Positions 1 to 13,699 of a stretch of 64,000 nucleotides of DNA are shown here, in pieces. Location of the stretch: the NCBI GenBank assembly GCA_963513935.1, contig OY740769.1, positions 39,831,120-39,895,119 on the forward strand. The letters are read 5' to 3'. A model generated the notes under the pieces. It was not told where the DNA came from. It saw only the letters and a list, made by a program, of their open reading frames with translations, and made no database searches. The stretch is from Aphrophora alni (Eukaryota > Arthropoda > Insecta > Hemiptera > Aphrophoridae). A program made the translations under genes and the position numbers. Within the stretch, counting starts at the first letter, position 1. Each line of letters begins with the position of its first letter.

Positions 1-3000
1 AACATTTAAAAAATTTAAACTATGTTAAGTTTGTTAAATTTCCGAACGCTATAGTCATTATGTCTTACTCTGTGAATGGTTTAGTAAAGATCTTTCTAAC
101 ACAGAGTAAAACAATTTTCTCAATAGTTAAACGCTGATATAGTAAATATGCAATAATTTTACAAAACCCTGTACTAATGTAATAATATCAGCTGATACAT
201 GACACGAAAATATTACTCCACATGAAAGTTATTAACAATTTATAACCCGGCGTTGGATCAGATCACAAAAAAACAACCTATTTTCAAAGAGAAAAGATAT
301 ATTTCATAAGTACAAACACAAAATGTTACACAACATCCAATATTACATGTCCTCACAACAATTTAGTTAACCATGAACTTTACATGATCAATTTTTTAAG
401 TTAACAATATCATTAATTTTCTTCACAAAGATGTTGTCTTACATTATAAAGAAGGTGTAATAGTTTTCCTTCTGCCTACACACTATGTGTAGAAGCCATA
501 TTAACAAAAACGTAAGCAGTAGTTTAATAAATTCAAGATATATTAATTTGTGTGAAAAATATTAATTTATTCAGAATAGATAACATGATAGTATTGTTAT
601 TCTTTTCAAAATCTAGAACGATAATTAAATTCCTAATTCAAGTTTTAATACCTCGTTAATTAAAATGTCATAAATAAAATTTAATTTATTAGAGGTAAAT
701 TAATATTACTGATATTACGCTAAATTAAGTATCCAAAAAGAAAAGAAATTTACACCCAACAAGATGAAATTCACGTTTAATTTGATGTCCACGTTTCCTA
801 ATAATTCTTGAAATAAGCGTTTCATTTTACTCAAAGGGAGTTTATCGTGCAGATTTATATTATATTTAACGATAATCTCAAACTACAAAATTGGACTAAA
901 GTAAACAGTTGTACATTACTTATAAACTGAACAGTCTATTATTGGTGCACAGGTAATATGTATTGCTTTGTCTAATTCTTGTTTAGCGGAGACATATTTT
1001 CATTGTACTCTTTACAGAGCCCTAGAGGGTATTTCCAACAAAGGCAACAGAGAAAAATTTGGATCCTGTGGCCAAATTTTATGTGAAATATTGTAAGTAG
1101 TTCGAACCTCTCTCTATAAGATGGGTAAAAGATGTCGCTATCAATTCTTCTCGTTAGTCTGTTAAAAACCCACTGTTTCTGATATTCCACAGGACAGTCA
1201 AACCATAAGATGATCCTCATCTTAGAAAATGCAAACCATTTCAGTTCTTGGAAAGTCTGTTACAATTATGAAAACAGCACGTAGTATTCAATAGAAAATA
1301 AAAACGATGATTTTTCAGCAATTCTTATCAGAAGCGTAAAGTTTGTGCAGTATTCATTATATGTTTAGATTATATGCAATGTCGTGTTCATGTGATTCAG
1401 ATAAAATGAAAAGATATTATAAAAACAATAGTTACTTTTTTTGTTGAATAAAGAATAAAAACCAATGTTATTCTGTAAGATAAATAATGTTCAACTAAAA
1501 TCAGGATTGATATGGATGAGCATTAAGGAAAAATAGCATCATCTCAATTTATTTCTATAAAATTTTATATTTATATTTCTCATTACATGTTTCACCGTTA
1601 GGAAACTTCAGCCAACTGTTTTAAGTGGACATAATAATACAATCCATAAAAATCACGTTTGTCTTAAATTTTTCAATACTAGTAAATAAAAATGGCGGTG
1701 ACGTTTGTTACATATTACATGTAAGGATTAATTACACTTATATAAAATAAATCATTTAATAATAATAATCAGATATACTTTAAATACCAGAAAAAATATT
1801 AAATATTGTTACGAAAAGCTGCAAGGTATGTTATATAGGCTGACTGTCAGATAAGATGTCCGTAATAATCTAACTTAAAATTAAAAACCAAAAGTTTAAC
1901 GAAAAAAATTCGTACAATAGTCCTTATAGCCTAAACAAAGTGTGTGTAGGATATAAGGATGAACAGGGCAATCATTTACTAGATATGCAATATTCTTTGC
2001 CATTTTATTCAACTGAGAATTGTACCTATGAAGTGTTTTACCTCTTTAACTTTTCCGTAATAACACAGAGCAATGCTCACTCTGCCTCCACTGCAATATA
2101 AACTCAATAAATCACAGCTTTATTTATAAAGTGTACTAATGAAGTACCTGTTGTCATCACCTTTAAATATTAAATTAACAAACAATGGAGGTAAATGACG
2201 TTAAATAGAATCAAGGTCTTCTTTAATAAATTTCACTTCGTCGAATGGAGATGGTATATTGCGTCCCCAAGTATTGTTTAAAGTGCCCTAATAAAAGCAA
2301 TATGACGATATAGCTTGAGTATATGTAGTTTTCCATTCTCTTATCAACTCACAGTACAATAGAGAATACCAGTCACGCCAGTAAACCAGACTATTATTAA
2401 ACAATTCGTAAATAATTAGTAAATCATTACCAACATTTACATTGATTATTTTGTAATATTATTAAATAGTGTATTTTAGTCGTGTTTATAGATTTTCTTT
2501 CTGCACTCGCTTACATTATACTCGTTAATTTCATCGAGACGTATGGGTGGAATTTTACCCTAAAATAACAAGTTAACCCTACTAAGATAATATTACGGAT
2601 GTATATATGTGTGTGGCAAAGAGGGAAGTTTTATTAATCTATAGATTTTAGTAAAGGAGTGTTCTCTGTTTACTTAAGTTTAACGTGAGAAGTTTTACTT
2701 GAAACGCACACAAACATTGGATTACTATTCTTACACACTTTCTTACAATTAAATAAACAGTCTCCGTCATCATCTCCCTAAAGATAAACTCAGGTTTTGA
2801 AGGTCAAATGTCACGTAATCTGTGCAATTGGTAGCGTTAAACGTAGTGTATTGTGAAGACCGAATTTACGACCTAATAAATGTTTAGAAACACAATATAT
2901 AAATAATCACGACATGAAAGTAAGTTTAAAAAAATATATTGTCATGGATTCTATTAGATATAATCAGAAACTGTAAATTGGAGTTTATGCAAAATTACTA

Positions 3001-3095
3001 TTGCATTTAATTAACCTATTTATACAGCCTAAAGTAGGATTTTACACGTTTACGCTCATTTATATGTAACACAATGATGAAGTATTTTATAAAAT
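1..3095. other. AT-rich DNA with no recognised gene
   Basis: No reading frame here resembles a protein family. The longest minus-strand frame (972-1220) has no recognisable composition or splice context. I see no tandem array or RNA gene. It could be intergenic or intronic. Confidence 0.6.
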
Positions 3096-3099
3096 GTAT

Positions 3100-3410
3100 C
3101 CTAATCCCTCCTTCTACAAGATAAATTCCCACTAATGGAATAACATTGCTACGCGAAGTCAGGCTGAAAAAAGATAGACTCAGGTAGATTTGTTTTATTT
3201 ATGTTGGGGATAAGGTGGCATTGTAGCTTCTTCTGTGGATAAAGGTACTGAAGAAACAGTGTTTTGTTTCGAATTGTATTTAAATATCGCACGAAATATC
3301 GCCAAACAAGTTTCGTGTTTTTATTTATGTTATTGAAATTGTAACTTATTTATTTCATTGCACAGATCGTAATTATGTATGTGAAATAATATACATATTT
3401 AATACATATA
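3100..3410 (+). repeat. Diverged repeat copy A1 (partner at 48690-49030)
   Basis: This stretch aligns by eye, in the same orientation, with 48690-49030. Shared landmarks in order are a GGTGGCA.TG.AGC.TCTTCT block (about 3215), GATAAA.GT.CTGAAGAAA, ATTTAAATA, the ACTTATTTATTT run and CACAGAT, then a tail of TATGTGTGTGATATAATATA type. Divergence is substantial, with indels, so the duplication is old. No coding frame is conserved between the copies. It may be a dispersed repeat or a remnant of a larger duplication. Confidence 0.6.
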
Positions 3411-5335
3411 CAAATATAAATTATAACTTGTTATAAAATAAACAGAACCATTCCTCATTTATTAAAAAATCTCCTCTACAGACTTTGGACAGTTTCAATA
3501 ATTATATAAGTAATGTAGTCTATACTACATGGTCTTAGATTGAATGGATTAAAATTAAATTTAATGGAATTCAACGTTTTCAGATTGTTATAAAATGTTA
3601 AATTTACTGACCCTAATGAAAAACAAGAGTCGAATAACTTGGTGTAACATTGTGTAAAACCATTGGCTAGTGGTTATTAATGGAAGTTAGACATACAGCA
3701 CCAATCAAAATGTGAAGATTCAGATACAGAGGACGGAAGAGAGAAAAAGAAAAGAAGAAAAAAGAAATCCCAGGAGATAAAAAGGAAGAATAGGAGAATA
3801 AAAAGAAGGCGATGTTTGAAATAGGGTGACTAATCCAAGATGACTTGAGCAAATGAAAGGGTAGTGGAGGAAAGTGAAAACAAAGTACAAAAGAAAGTTA
3901 AACAGTTGGGTGAAGTGTCCAAAGTCTACAAGTACTGTAGTGTCTTAGATGGAGTGTAGGTAGTTAATTTTTAAGCCCCCCCCCCCCCAAGGATTGTAGT
4001 CGTTTCTAATTAATTGTGAAGTTTATATTTAGAGATAAATTTGTTTGTTTAAGGAATAAAGATATTGCTCAGTACTGTAACCACAATGGACTTATTGTAC
4101 TTCTATTTCCAGGACACACGGCGTGAATATATAGACAAGTAATTTGTCTGTGATAGCAAAGGAAATGAGGTAAAAGCATTTCGACATACAAGAGGTTTCT
4201 TTAGTTATTCAACAAACAGACCTTCAGGGTTAATATACACACCTTAGAAGTCTGCTCACCAGTAGCATACTTTACTCCAGGATCCTTCATCGGAAGAAGA
4301 ATATCCTTTGGCTCAGAGAAGATGTCAGAGAGACATTTCTTCGCGATTGAGACCTTAACAAAATAGTTATACTAAGTTATATCTTTAAAGCACAAATTGA
4401 TTAAAATGTGTAGTGCGAAAATGTTTACTTTTCCCAGTTTCTAAATATGGAACAATTATTAGTGATAGATGAATCGAAAAAACTCCGACTGGGATTAAGT
4501 TCCATTGTGTTAGGAAAAAGTATTACAAAATAACAAATGTTTGATAAGTCAAACAATATCCACACGAGACCATGCTCATTATTATGAACAACGAATTGCA
4601 GACAATATCTACATCATTAGTGAAATACAAGTTTCATTTGTTTTCACAAGAAGTCTACATGCTTCATTGTGACATTTGTAGTCTTCATTAATGATTTATA
4701 CAACATCCACTTCACAGCCCATCTAATCTTGTTAAAGTCGTATATTAAATGGAATTGTTTTTGTTTCAAGGTAGTGTTACTATTATGTTACATATCTTCT
4801 GTTGCGTAAGACAATTTATATATGTTTCACAACTATATTTGAACAAAATATCTTAGTTTAAAATATAGGCGTTAGGAAAGTACTGTGATGACGTCATTGG
4901 ATGTTTTATCATGATAATGGATACATATATTTTTTAGGTATTATTCCTTTCAGTATCTCTGAATTAAATTATGTCGTTTTTAGATTATTTTTATCAGAAT
5001 CGAATAATCATTTTACATCAATTTGAAGTCATATTAATCATAAATAATAATACATATTTTATGTTTACTTAATTACATTTTATAAATGATACTAAGAATA
5101 AATAATCCATAGTAAAGGAAATTAAAAATAATATTTTATAACGAATTTTAAATATTATCTGGATAGAATTTTTCCTAACACCAATACAAATTATAAATAA
5201 TATTGCAAATTGATGTAAAACGAAAATTACTTAAAATTATATAAATTTGAGTCGGTTTGAAGTTACAAATGCACAAATGTTTTTGGAAACACAACCAACA
5301 AACAACATTTTCCATAAAACTTGAGTAAAACATGA
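3411..5335. other. AT-rich DNA; polypurine and poly-C tracts
   Basis: A purine-rich tract lies at about 3720-3830 (GA/AAG-rich on the plus strand), and its minus-strand open frame is a composition artefact. A run of 13 C lies at 3976-3988. Nothing gene-like is visible. Confidence 0.55.
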
Positions 5336-5339
5336 AACC

Positions 5340-5560
5340 ATAAGATTCAAGGTAATGCCATTGATATTACATAATTAATAGATATGGCATCACCATGGTA
5401 TGGTTTGAATCTCATCGATTAGTGGCTCCACCACTACCATCTAATGGTCCACCAATGGTAACATCAAGAGCAGGATGCCATTCTGCATGCTCCAACTCCA
5501 CACACCCTGGGGCATTTTGAACCTCAACCCACAAAAATACAGTTCAAACTACATTCCGAA
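5340..5560 (-). other. GC-richer block with a 43-codon open frame, unrecognised
   Basis: This block is clearly richer in GC than its surroundings. On the minus strand one frame stays open for about 43 codons and reads with protein-like composition (it includes the segment CVELEHAEWHPALDVTIGG) before a stop. On the plus strand a tRNA B-box-like word, GGTTTGAATCTC, lies near 5400, but I see no convincing A box or tRNA fold. It could be a fragment of an old transposon, a SINE or a host exon. I do not recognise the peptide. Confidence 0.3.
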
Positions 5561-6590
5561 GGCTCATATTATTTATTGTATGCTATTTTTCTCAGGTATA
5601 TATTCCATGGTAATGCATAAATATAATGACCATGTATACAATGGTATATTCTAAGTATATATTTATTTAAATTTTAGATTCGTGATAGAGTTTCGCCGAT
5701 AAAACATGTAATTTTATAAAGGGGCTTTGTATTTTTTTATAATACTTGTGTTCATTTAAATATATAAAGTAGTTGTTATGTTATTTTACTATTCGGGATT
5801 TAAAAGAAGCAATTTTCAATGCTAATAGAAACTATATAGATTTTTTTTTCCTATCTACATATAAATTTGTGTAAAAAAGTATAAGGCTTGGCTAGTAATT
5901 TTTTAAAGTGAAAGTCTGTGTTTTTAGTGTTAAGTTCACAGCGATAACTTTATGAGCAGGGAGCACTTTATGTAAAAACTTTCCTTGTAAAAGCGTGCTT
6001 CATTCTTTTACCGAGTCGTGTTGATTGTTTTTGTATTTTTAACAAAATCAGTACTCTTCTGCGTACCATAATGAATTTTGCATTACAATAATACTTTAGG
6101 ATCTTTAAAGATATTTAATTGAGAAGAACATAACAAATTGAAGTAGTACATTTTTAAAAATTGTTATGACTAAAATAATAATTTGTAATAATAATTTGAT
6201 GTCTGGTATAGAGTGGATGTCTCGTAAGACCTTATTATAATCACACTAAAGTGTTGGCATAACCTGGTACTTTCATGTATATTCATCGGGAAAAAAATTA
6301 TATATAATATGCGAACTTAAATTAAACCCATAGTAATTAAAAGAAAATTATAATTCTTACCGTATTACATCATTTTAAAACCAATCATTTTAAAAGGTAT
6401 TGGTTTTTTGAGACGCACATCCATTTAAAGGATAAATATTTTTTGAATATACTTTTTCATGCCATAAAGTATACCTTTATAGGACACACGGTGTATGAAC
6501 GTGATGTCTATAATTCTTACAAAGTTTCAAATATAAGACATTCGTTATATACTGTGTGTCCTATGATGTTATGCCAATTTTTCACTGGTA
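5561..6590. other. AT-rich DNA with no recognised feature
   Basis: No conserved frame, tandem repeat or RNA gene is seen. A short open frame beginning at 6443 overlaps the repeat copy that follows and has no family resemblance. Confidence 0.55.
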
Positions 6591-6594
6591 GCGG

Positions 6595-6770
6595 TTGTTT
6601 TAAGATCAATTTGGTTCAAATTTTACAAACATGTTTTAGATATGTTTATACCACCGAACATTGTATGTATACCACAGAACGTTAAAGTAAATATCTTGCA
6701 TAGAAACAAAATTACGGATGTTTAAAATAAAACAAAGTTTTTAGTGCTATTAGATTATCTTATTTTTATT
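6595..6770 (+). repeat. Diverged repeat copy D1 (partners at 51268-51435 and about 62300-62370)
   Basis: It matches 51268-51435 by eye: AATTTGGTT.AAATTTT.CAAA, then TATACCACCGAA.ATTG, then GTAAATATCTTG.ATA, then a GTTATTAGATT.T-like end. The end of the unit also resembles 62300-62370. All copies are in direct orientation and heavily diverged. No coding potential is shared. Confidence 0.5.
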
Positions 6771-6954
6771 AACAGCTGTTTATATTGATACGGTCCATTT
6801 GTGGGTGGTTTTCAATTATAATGTATTAATCAGATTTATTCATGAGTTGTTTTACGTGGTTACCATTAATATGGTACCTCTATTTGAATTTTAATCATGG
6901 CTTTTTCAATAGAGCATACAGGAATGTGTTGTTCATGTGCAATAATAATCTTAA

Positions 6955-7660
6955 AGCAAAAATACTAAAAGCAATAATAATCTTAACAAGAGTCCAACTG
7001 TTCATGGTCTTCTTGAAGACGACCCAGACAGAACAGTGAAGATTTGTTCTAAAGTTGATGAACCTTATGAAACTGATCTTGAATGGCATCTTCGAATTAT
7101 GTTTTCTGATATATCATCATTTTATATAACACATTTGAAATTATCATAATATTACCAACTCTCGTGTAAATTAATAAAACAAACTGAAAAGTAAAGTCAA
7201 ATTACGGGTTTAGTAACAGTGTTAGTTAAAGGAGTATTATCCTATGACATTTACGACAGCATTATAAATGGAACTATGTACTATGGCGTAAAGGAAAATG
7301 CGTGGTTTCACAATTTAAAATTTCCGAAATGAAGTATTGCATGTTCCAGCAGGATGTAGCAACTCTATATTATGCGAATCTTGTGAAACATATCTTGGAA
7401 ATTGTTGGTCGATGGATTGGGAAGGGATATGAGTTTTTGGAATGGCGCTAACATTACTAGACATAAACGTTAGTAGCTTTTTATATGTGGCTACTTAAAA
7501 GAATGAGTCCCACCACCATCAACACATATGAGGAGGTGAAGACAATGATTGAAAATGAAGTTCTCAAAATTCTAAACACAATTTTCCGGCATGCCTATGA
7601 ACCATGCATTCGAACGTGTTATTCATGCACATGTGAAGATTGATTTCAATTTGAATAGTG
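6955..7660 (+). pseudogene. Decayed Tc1/mariner-superfamily transposase
   Basis: This is a fossil of a cut-and-paste DDE transposase. At 7000-7135 one frame reads HGLLEDDPDR..., then ETDLEWHLRIMFSDI, which corresponds to the family's region ending in FSDE at the first catalytic Asp. At 7344-7450 another frame reads FQQDVATLYYANLVKHILE, matching the FQQDGA.PHYA motif with the second catalytic Asp, and it continues to GRWIGKG...LEW as in family members. At 7505-7642 a third frame reads PTTINTYEEVKTMIENEVL, the family's C-terminal helical region. Frameshifts and stops separate the blocks, and the third acidic residue is not recoverable. The N-terminal DNA-binding domain and the terminal inverted repeats were not found. 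It is certainly non-functional; the superfamily assignment rests on motif order. Confidence 0.75.
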
Positions 7661-10100
7661 ATAATTATTTCTTTTAAGGTATTTTATTGGTATTTATCGT
7701 TTCCTTTTCTACTAACTAAAAAGTGAATTAAATTTTTCAAATATCTGATTTAACAACAACATAGTTAATAAGAATAACTAGAGCTAATTATCCAAAAATA
7801 AAATTTAAATAACCCAAAACTTTTTATATTTTAAACAACCCCTGCTTTGTTTAAATGCAAGATATTTATTTTAACATTCTATGCTCTAGGTTTACGCGTA
7901 TTTATTTATAATATGCACGCAAAATTCGAATGAAATTTGTAAAAAATAACCGTTTTACGACAAGTAAAAATTGGGAATACATTGTATAACGGAGTTAGTT
8001 TCATTGAAGGTGTTTCCTATTATAATCGAGTTTCAGTTCAGTGTGACATACATACCTGATTGAGTACAAATCTTTAAACCTCATAGGGTATGTGCCACGT
8101 TTCGTAAAAACGTAGAAAGGTCTTTAACAAATCAAGTGTTCAAGGAAATTGTATCGGCTAATGGTGTGTGAAGTGGGGCTTATACAAGACTCAAGACTTC
8201 TTTTATTCCATTCTCTAGATTTAACAAACTGTTTCAGATAAACTGTTTCTAAAATGTTTACTCAGTTTCTATAGTACGTGGGATACTGTTGTTGTATTCC
8301 TGTTTTATAGGTATTTCTTCTGCAGTAAGAGTATTGTAGTTAATGAAGAATACTAAGAGTTGTGCAGCGAGAGTATTTTAGTTATATGAAGAAATCTCTA
8401 AATAAGAAGAGTTGTGTTCAATAATAAGTAGTAATAATATAAATATGTTCTGTAAGGCAATGTTACTACTGCCTTACTATCAGTTGTAGGTAAGCACAAT
8501 TAAGTTATTCACAAGAAAAAATAGTGAAAATGTTTCATTAATAATAAATGTTTTGTGATTAACTTCTTCCTTGCTATTTGGTGGTATCTCAGTGGTAAAA
8601 CAAACAAAAACTGTTGGCTTATAATATAAATGTTTAGAGGTTTATTGTTCTCCACATATTTAGTACCTCAACGGTAACTAACGGAGTGTTGGCAGTTGTT
8701 ATTTAATTAGTTATCGCACTCAGGTCCTTAGAGACTAAAACATTAAAGCTGATTTTGAGAATATCATAATTTTGTGTTTTTTTCCTAATGATATTTACCT
8801 CTAAAGTTTGAGTTATAAAAAAATTTCAAAAATATGGTCGAAATGTGACTACATACTAAATTTGATTAAAGTCGTTTACCCGTTTGGGTTGTACAACACT
8901 ATCACTTATCAGACAGACGCTAGACAGATATCAAATTTGTAAACCACTTTGTGTTTGTACAACGACTTCAAGGTGTTGCGCATGCGTATAAAACTCGACA
9001 TTGACACTACGTATGTATGAGAAGCTAAAACTAAATAGTTCCTAATATGATTAGAATCTTGTTATACAACGTAATGAATAAAATGTCTTTTTAAATCCTA
9101 CAATTAAATATTAAAGAGCTCCGAACAAAACTACGAATATTCTCTTCTCTGTAATATTATTATTGTTTTAAAACTTTTGTTAATTAACTTCGTTTTTACT
9201 TAGGTTATTATATCAATTTCGTAATAAAGCTCTATTTTACTTCTAATTTCATATTTTATCATTAAAATTAATATAAGTCCGAATATTTTAACTTATTTCT
9301 ACAACTTCTGTTATAAATTCAAATCGTTTGTTGACCATCCACGCTTAAAAAGCATTCAAGAAATAATAGAACTTTATTAATTATAACTATGTAGATGAAT
9401 CAGAAACCGTAAAACCAACGTTAGGGCAACGAGTGCTGATTAATGTTTATTTTAAATTAATTGTAATCTGAAAATATAGGAATTGTACCCACCTTCATAG
9501 TCGACACGCATGACGTCATGCGCACCTATTGTGATCGTTATTGCAGTAAGATTTGAGATAGGCGGGTGGTTAGTTATTTTCTCAAAATATACCTGTATTT
9601 GTACTTTTGCGGAAAATAAAAGAACAAATTGTATTTTAAAAAGTAAATACAAAATGTGACGGATAAAGTTGCTACTACCGTTTACATTTTAAATCGTTCA
9701 TTAGTAAGTAAAATCTAAATCGGATATTCGTTTTTCTGCCTGTTTTTATGGTATTTTCAAACAAAGCGTGGAGGAAATTTCCAATCATATGTAAGAATAT
9801 TAAAAGAAAGTCGTTACATATTCTAGAAAAGATTATTTGCTTATCAGGCGTTTTATACAGATATTTATAACCAAGGGTAACATATAAAGTTAAGCAGATC
9901 GAGAACACAATTAATCAAATATTTGAAAAGGAGGCTTTGAATGATTACCGAAAGTGAAAACCCTATATTTCTTATTTTAAAATATTAAATTCATCAAAAT
10001 TTTATCAAATTCCTTGAAGTAATTTTTCATACGAGATATTCTGTTTTGATGTCCTAATATTTCTTTTTCAGGTACTTTTGAAGGAATATTTTTTTCTTCT
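7661..10100. other. AT-rich DNA with no recognised gene
   Basis: Several short open frames occur (for example minus strand 9452-9652 and 9675-9908), but none has protein-like conservation, splice context or family motifs. No tandem array is seen. Confidence 0.55.
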
Positions 10101-10104
10101 TTTT

Positions 10105-12110
10105 TTTCTGTGTAAAATGAATTTTGTTTTTGTGAGTTTGTTTATAGCATTTGTTTACATTTATATATGTTTAATATAAACGTCATAGATTTAGTACTTG
10201 AGATATTTAATTAAATATTGAATGTAACTATTATCAGTTTTATTTTCAAATTTTAAAAGAAAGGGACATAATTTAGGAGAGACCAAACTTGTTTATCAAG
10301 TTTTTTAGTTTGCGTGTAACTTTGTATTATACAACAGGAGTGATATACAGACAGATGGCGTAATAATTTATTCATGAACTCTTAGTCTTTATTTGCGCCT
10401 TGAAAATGAACAGACTTTTAGAGATGTTTTGTTTCAAATGAAGCTAGGAGAACGAATAAAATTATAAACAACGACAGTAGAGTTTTAAGTGGATCCATAT
10501 ATTGTAGTTCCGATTGAAGTAGATAATAAATACATGAGTTAGTTAGCGTATTGCTTACAACTATGTGAACGTTACCAATATAAAATTAATGTTTTATTTA
10601 AAAAGTATTAAAATGTATTACAAGTGACGTTGTTACCAACTTTGTGTTATAAAAATATTATAGTGGTAAAGTTATTATAGTGGTGCTATTTAAAAAATCA
10701 GAGATTGTAAAAGTCCACCAATCCTATCTATAGGAGCCATCTATAGGTTAATAGATGCAGTAAAAATAACAATTTTAATTCAATTTTTGTGTCATTATCT
10801 TAACGAATCGTGGGACGAGTTTAATAGCCATAAAAATGTATTGGTAAAATTTAATAATTCAAATATATAAGACTTACCGTCGTTAATATTCTGTTTGCGT
10901 CGTTCAAACGACGGCCGTTTCGGCTATTCAGCCAATATCAAGTTGTAAAGTAATCTGGTTTCCCTTCGTCAATTACAAACACTTATACACATTTGAATTA
11001 ATATAACAATATTCGGAATTGCGAAAACAAATTATTATAAAATTTATTATTTTGCCGAATTTAAAAAATATATATAAAGAAATATACGACGAAAATTTTC
11101 ATCTACATATTTTACAATATCCCCACGACGACACCCAATGATAACAAAAAGGTTAAAACACAAAATCAAGATTACATTAGCAATAATAAACCTAGTTGCC
11201 AGTGTAATTTAGCTCATAAACTATAGTTAGTATTAATTTACACTTCATTATCTACGAAAGGAAATTATATGACAACTGACCATAATTTTCTTTTTTTATT
11301 GAAATATCGAAGAATGAATATCTCATAATAGAGATTCCATAAAATATTAAATCACGTTCCAAAGATATAATTATTGTGAGAGCGTACATTTTCAATTACA
11401 GGATGTAGAGTAGATATACGAAACTTATTTAATTTAAAATACAAAGCGATGCCGTATCGCTACAAGAAGTTATTACTCAAGGAAGTTATTTTTGTAAGCA
11501 ATATATTTTGCTTGCAGATACATATTACTAACTTTACTTTACAACTTGAAGTCGGATTTATAAAATAGTGAACTTATCTTATTATACAAGTTGTTAATAA
11601 CGAGAAACAATCTGCATGCATCTGATGTGCTCACATGATAAGGAGAGGATCTCTTTCGCTGATTTTTGTATAATAAAGTGTTTGCCGATCTCGGCCTTAT
11701 AAATTAAAGCAGATATTAACGGTGTAAAAATAATGAATTATTTGTTACAATATACAATTTTGGGCGAGATAAATAAGAAATCAAATATTATAAGTTGTAA
11801 ATCGGGTGCCATTTCATAATTTAACAACAATATTTTATAGTTTACGAACTAGGTTAGTGATTTTTTTTTTAAATCCAGCCTACGTAACTAGTTTGAACAA
11901 AACGAAAAGGTGAAATAAAATTATGACCTCTTAAGCATTACTAACATATACATACAGTGAACAAAAAATCGATGCTAAATTACACCAATGAGTAGATTGA
12001 TTTGCGTTCCTATGATGGAGAATGAATTGAGTAGAATTTGTAATACCTGCCTTATCACTTTATACAATTTACAACATTATTATACTTAATTACATTATTT
12101 ATTTTGTCCT
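10105..12110 (+). repeat. Long diverged segment E1, duplicated at 60225-61990
   Basis: About 2 kb aligns, in the same order and orientation, with 60225-61990. Exact shared words include CTTATCTTATTATACAAG (11573-11590 and 61461-61478) and TGCTAAATTACACCAATG (11973-11990 and 61829-61846). There are longer imperfect matches around TAATTTATTCATGAACTCTTAG (10365), TGAAGCTAGGAGAACGAATA (10440), AATGTATTACAAGTGACG (10612) and ACATTTTCAATTACAGGAT (11388). Indels are many and no frame is conserved, so this is non-coding or long-dead sequence. It may be an old transposon without obvious coding region, or a segmental duplication. Confidence 0.8.
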
Positions 12111-13699
12111 TGGTAAATGTACCAAGAGACTTTTTAGTGCACCACTCCACCCTACTTTTCCACACAGATACTTTTTTGACAATAACCATTCATTATTAAC
12201 ATAAAATAAATACTTTGTATATATTAAAATCTTTTCAGGTTTTCCACTCCAATTTATTACGGGGAACTTTAAAATTACAAACAAAAAGAGGCTTTTGACT
12301 TGCGACACATAATTTAGTACCGCCGTTTTATTCCAAAACCTATGGTGGAACAGCATTCAAAACTGGGTTATAGTGAATAATATATTACTTTTGTAATTAT
12401 CTATTCAAATATTTGTTTTCTTTCTTCAATCACATCCGATATATTGGTTAAGGTTGTAATTTTATTCTAAAGTCGATGGTGCAAAAATAATTCCCTTTTA
12501 TTCCTTGCAAGATATCTAATTAAAAACATAGAAATGGTATAGAAATACATTTGTATCTATAAAAACATAGAAACACACAAAAATAGAAATGGTAAACATC
12601 TTGGAAAAAAATTTATTTTATGTTGATTGTATAGTTTGATTGTTTTCGCTTAATCTGGAAAAATTTGTTATTCCCATCGTTATTGAGTTGATGAATAAAT
12701 ATTTTAGAAATAATATTTCGTTTGAATAAGTAAATATAAATTTTGATCCTTAATTAACAAAATAATTATTAAAACACTATGTTTATTACGACAAACTATA
12801 CTTCAATAAACAAAAAAGCGAGAGAGAAGCATTAAAATATTTAAACACAAGTGAAGCTACACATCTTATGAAAACAGACTAAAATTAATATAATTCAATT
12901 CCACAACAAACATTCATCTGCATACCCCGACTTTAAATTGGCTATCTAACATTTTTTTTTTTTAGTAATTATTTAATGACGTGATTGCAAACTTAGTTAT
13001 TCTTCTAGTTACATTTTAATTGCTATAATTTTGGTTGGGCAAGATAGTAGGTACCGCTTTCGATGTTTGTCTTTGCTTAATATGGGTTGTGTTGTCTTCC
13101 CCAACAAACTAGTTTTCGGCGGAGATGCTAAATTTCCCATCATATAAAAAGTTAGTTCATATAACAAACAAACAAGTTCACAATCTCGTGTTTGTAATTT
13201 CTCTTGAAATATAAATATGAAAGAGGACTCAATATACACAGGTTATATCAAAGTTACATGGAAAATGAGGACAGAATATTCTGACATGGTACAATAAATT
13301 ACCTATTAACAGTTCATCCATTACTGACAAGTGTGGGATAAAACTGTTTTAAAGGTGATTAGTCTTATTTCTTCTCTTTTTCAAAAGCATATTAAATTCA
13401 CGGTCCATGATTATTTTCTGATTATAAAACCTATGATACAAACAGAATTATAATAACTTCTATAGCTTTTAAGATGTATTTTTTTGTATATTTGTCATAT
13501 TTGAAGGTGTATCTATCATTCTTTTATTTTTATTAAACAAAATATAAATAACTTTAATTATGTTTGCATCATCGCATTAAGAATTGAAAACTGGGCTGTC
13601 GCTCGTGCCTTAATAAAATATATTTGTTTAATGAAATCAACAGAATAATTGAAATATTTTTTAAAAACTGGTCATCGTTTTTAAAGTAGACAGACGTAC
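12111..13699. other. AT-rich DNA with no recognised gene
   Basis: Two minus-strand open frames (12099-12356 and 13009-13239) show no family resemblance. The sequence homologous to the 60-62 kb copy stops near 12110. Confidence 0.5.

Noticed and set aside
3667..3852. Minus-strand Ser/Phe-rich frame
   Set aside because: It is the reverse of a purine-rich tract.
5390..5430. tRNA gene suggested by GGTTTGAATCTC
   Set aside because: No A box, anticodon arm or acceptor stem could be found around it.
12099..13239. Two minus-strand frames as host exons
   Set aside because: No convincing acceptor-donor pairs, and the peptides look like random AT-rich translation.
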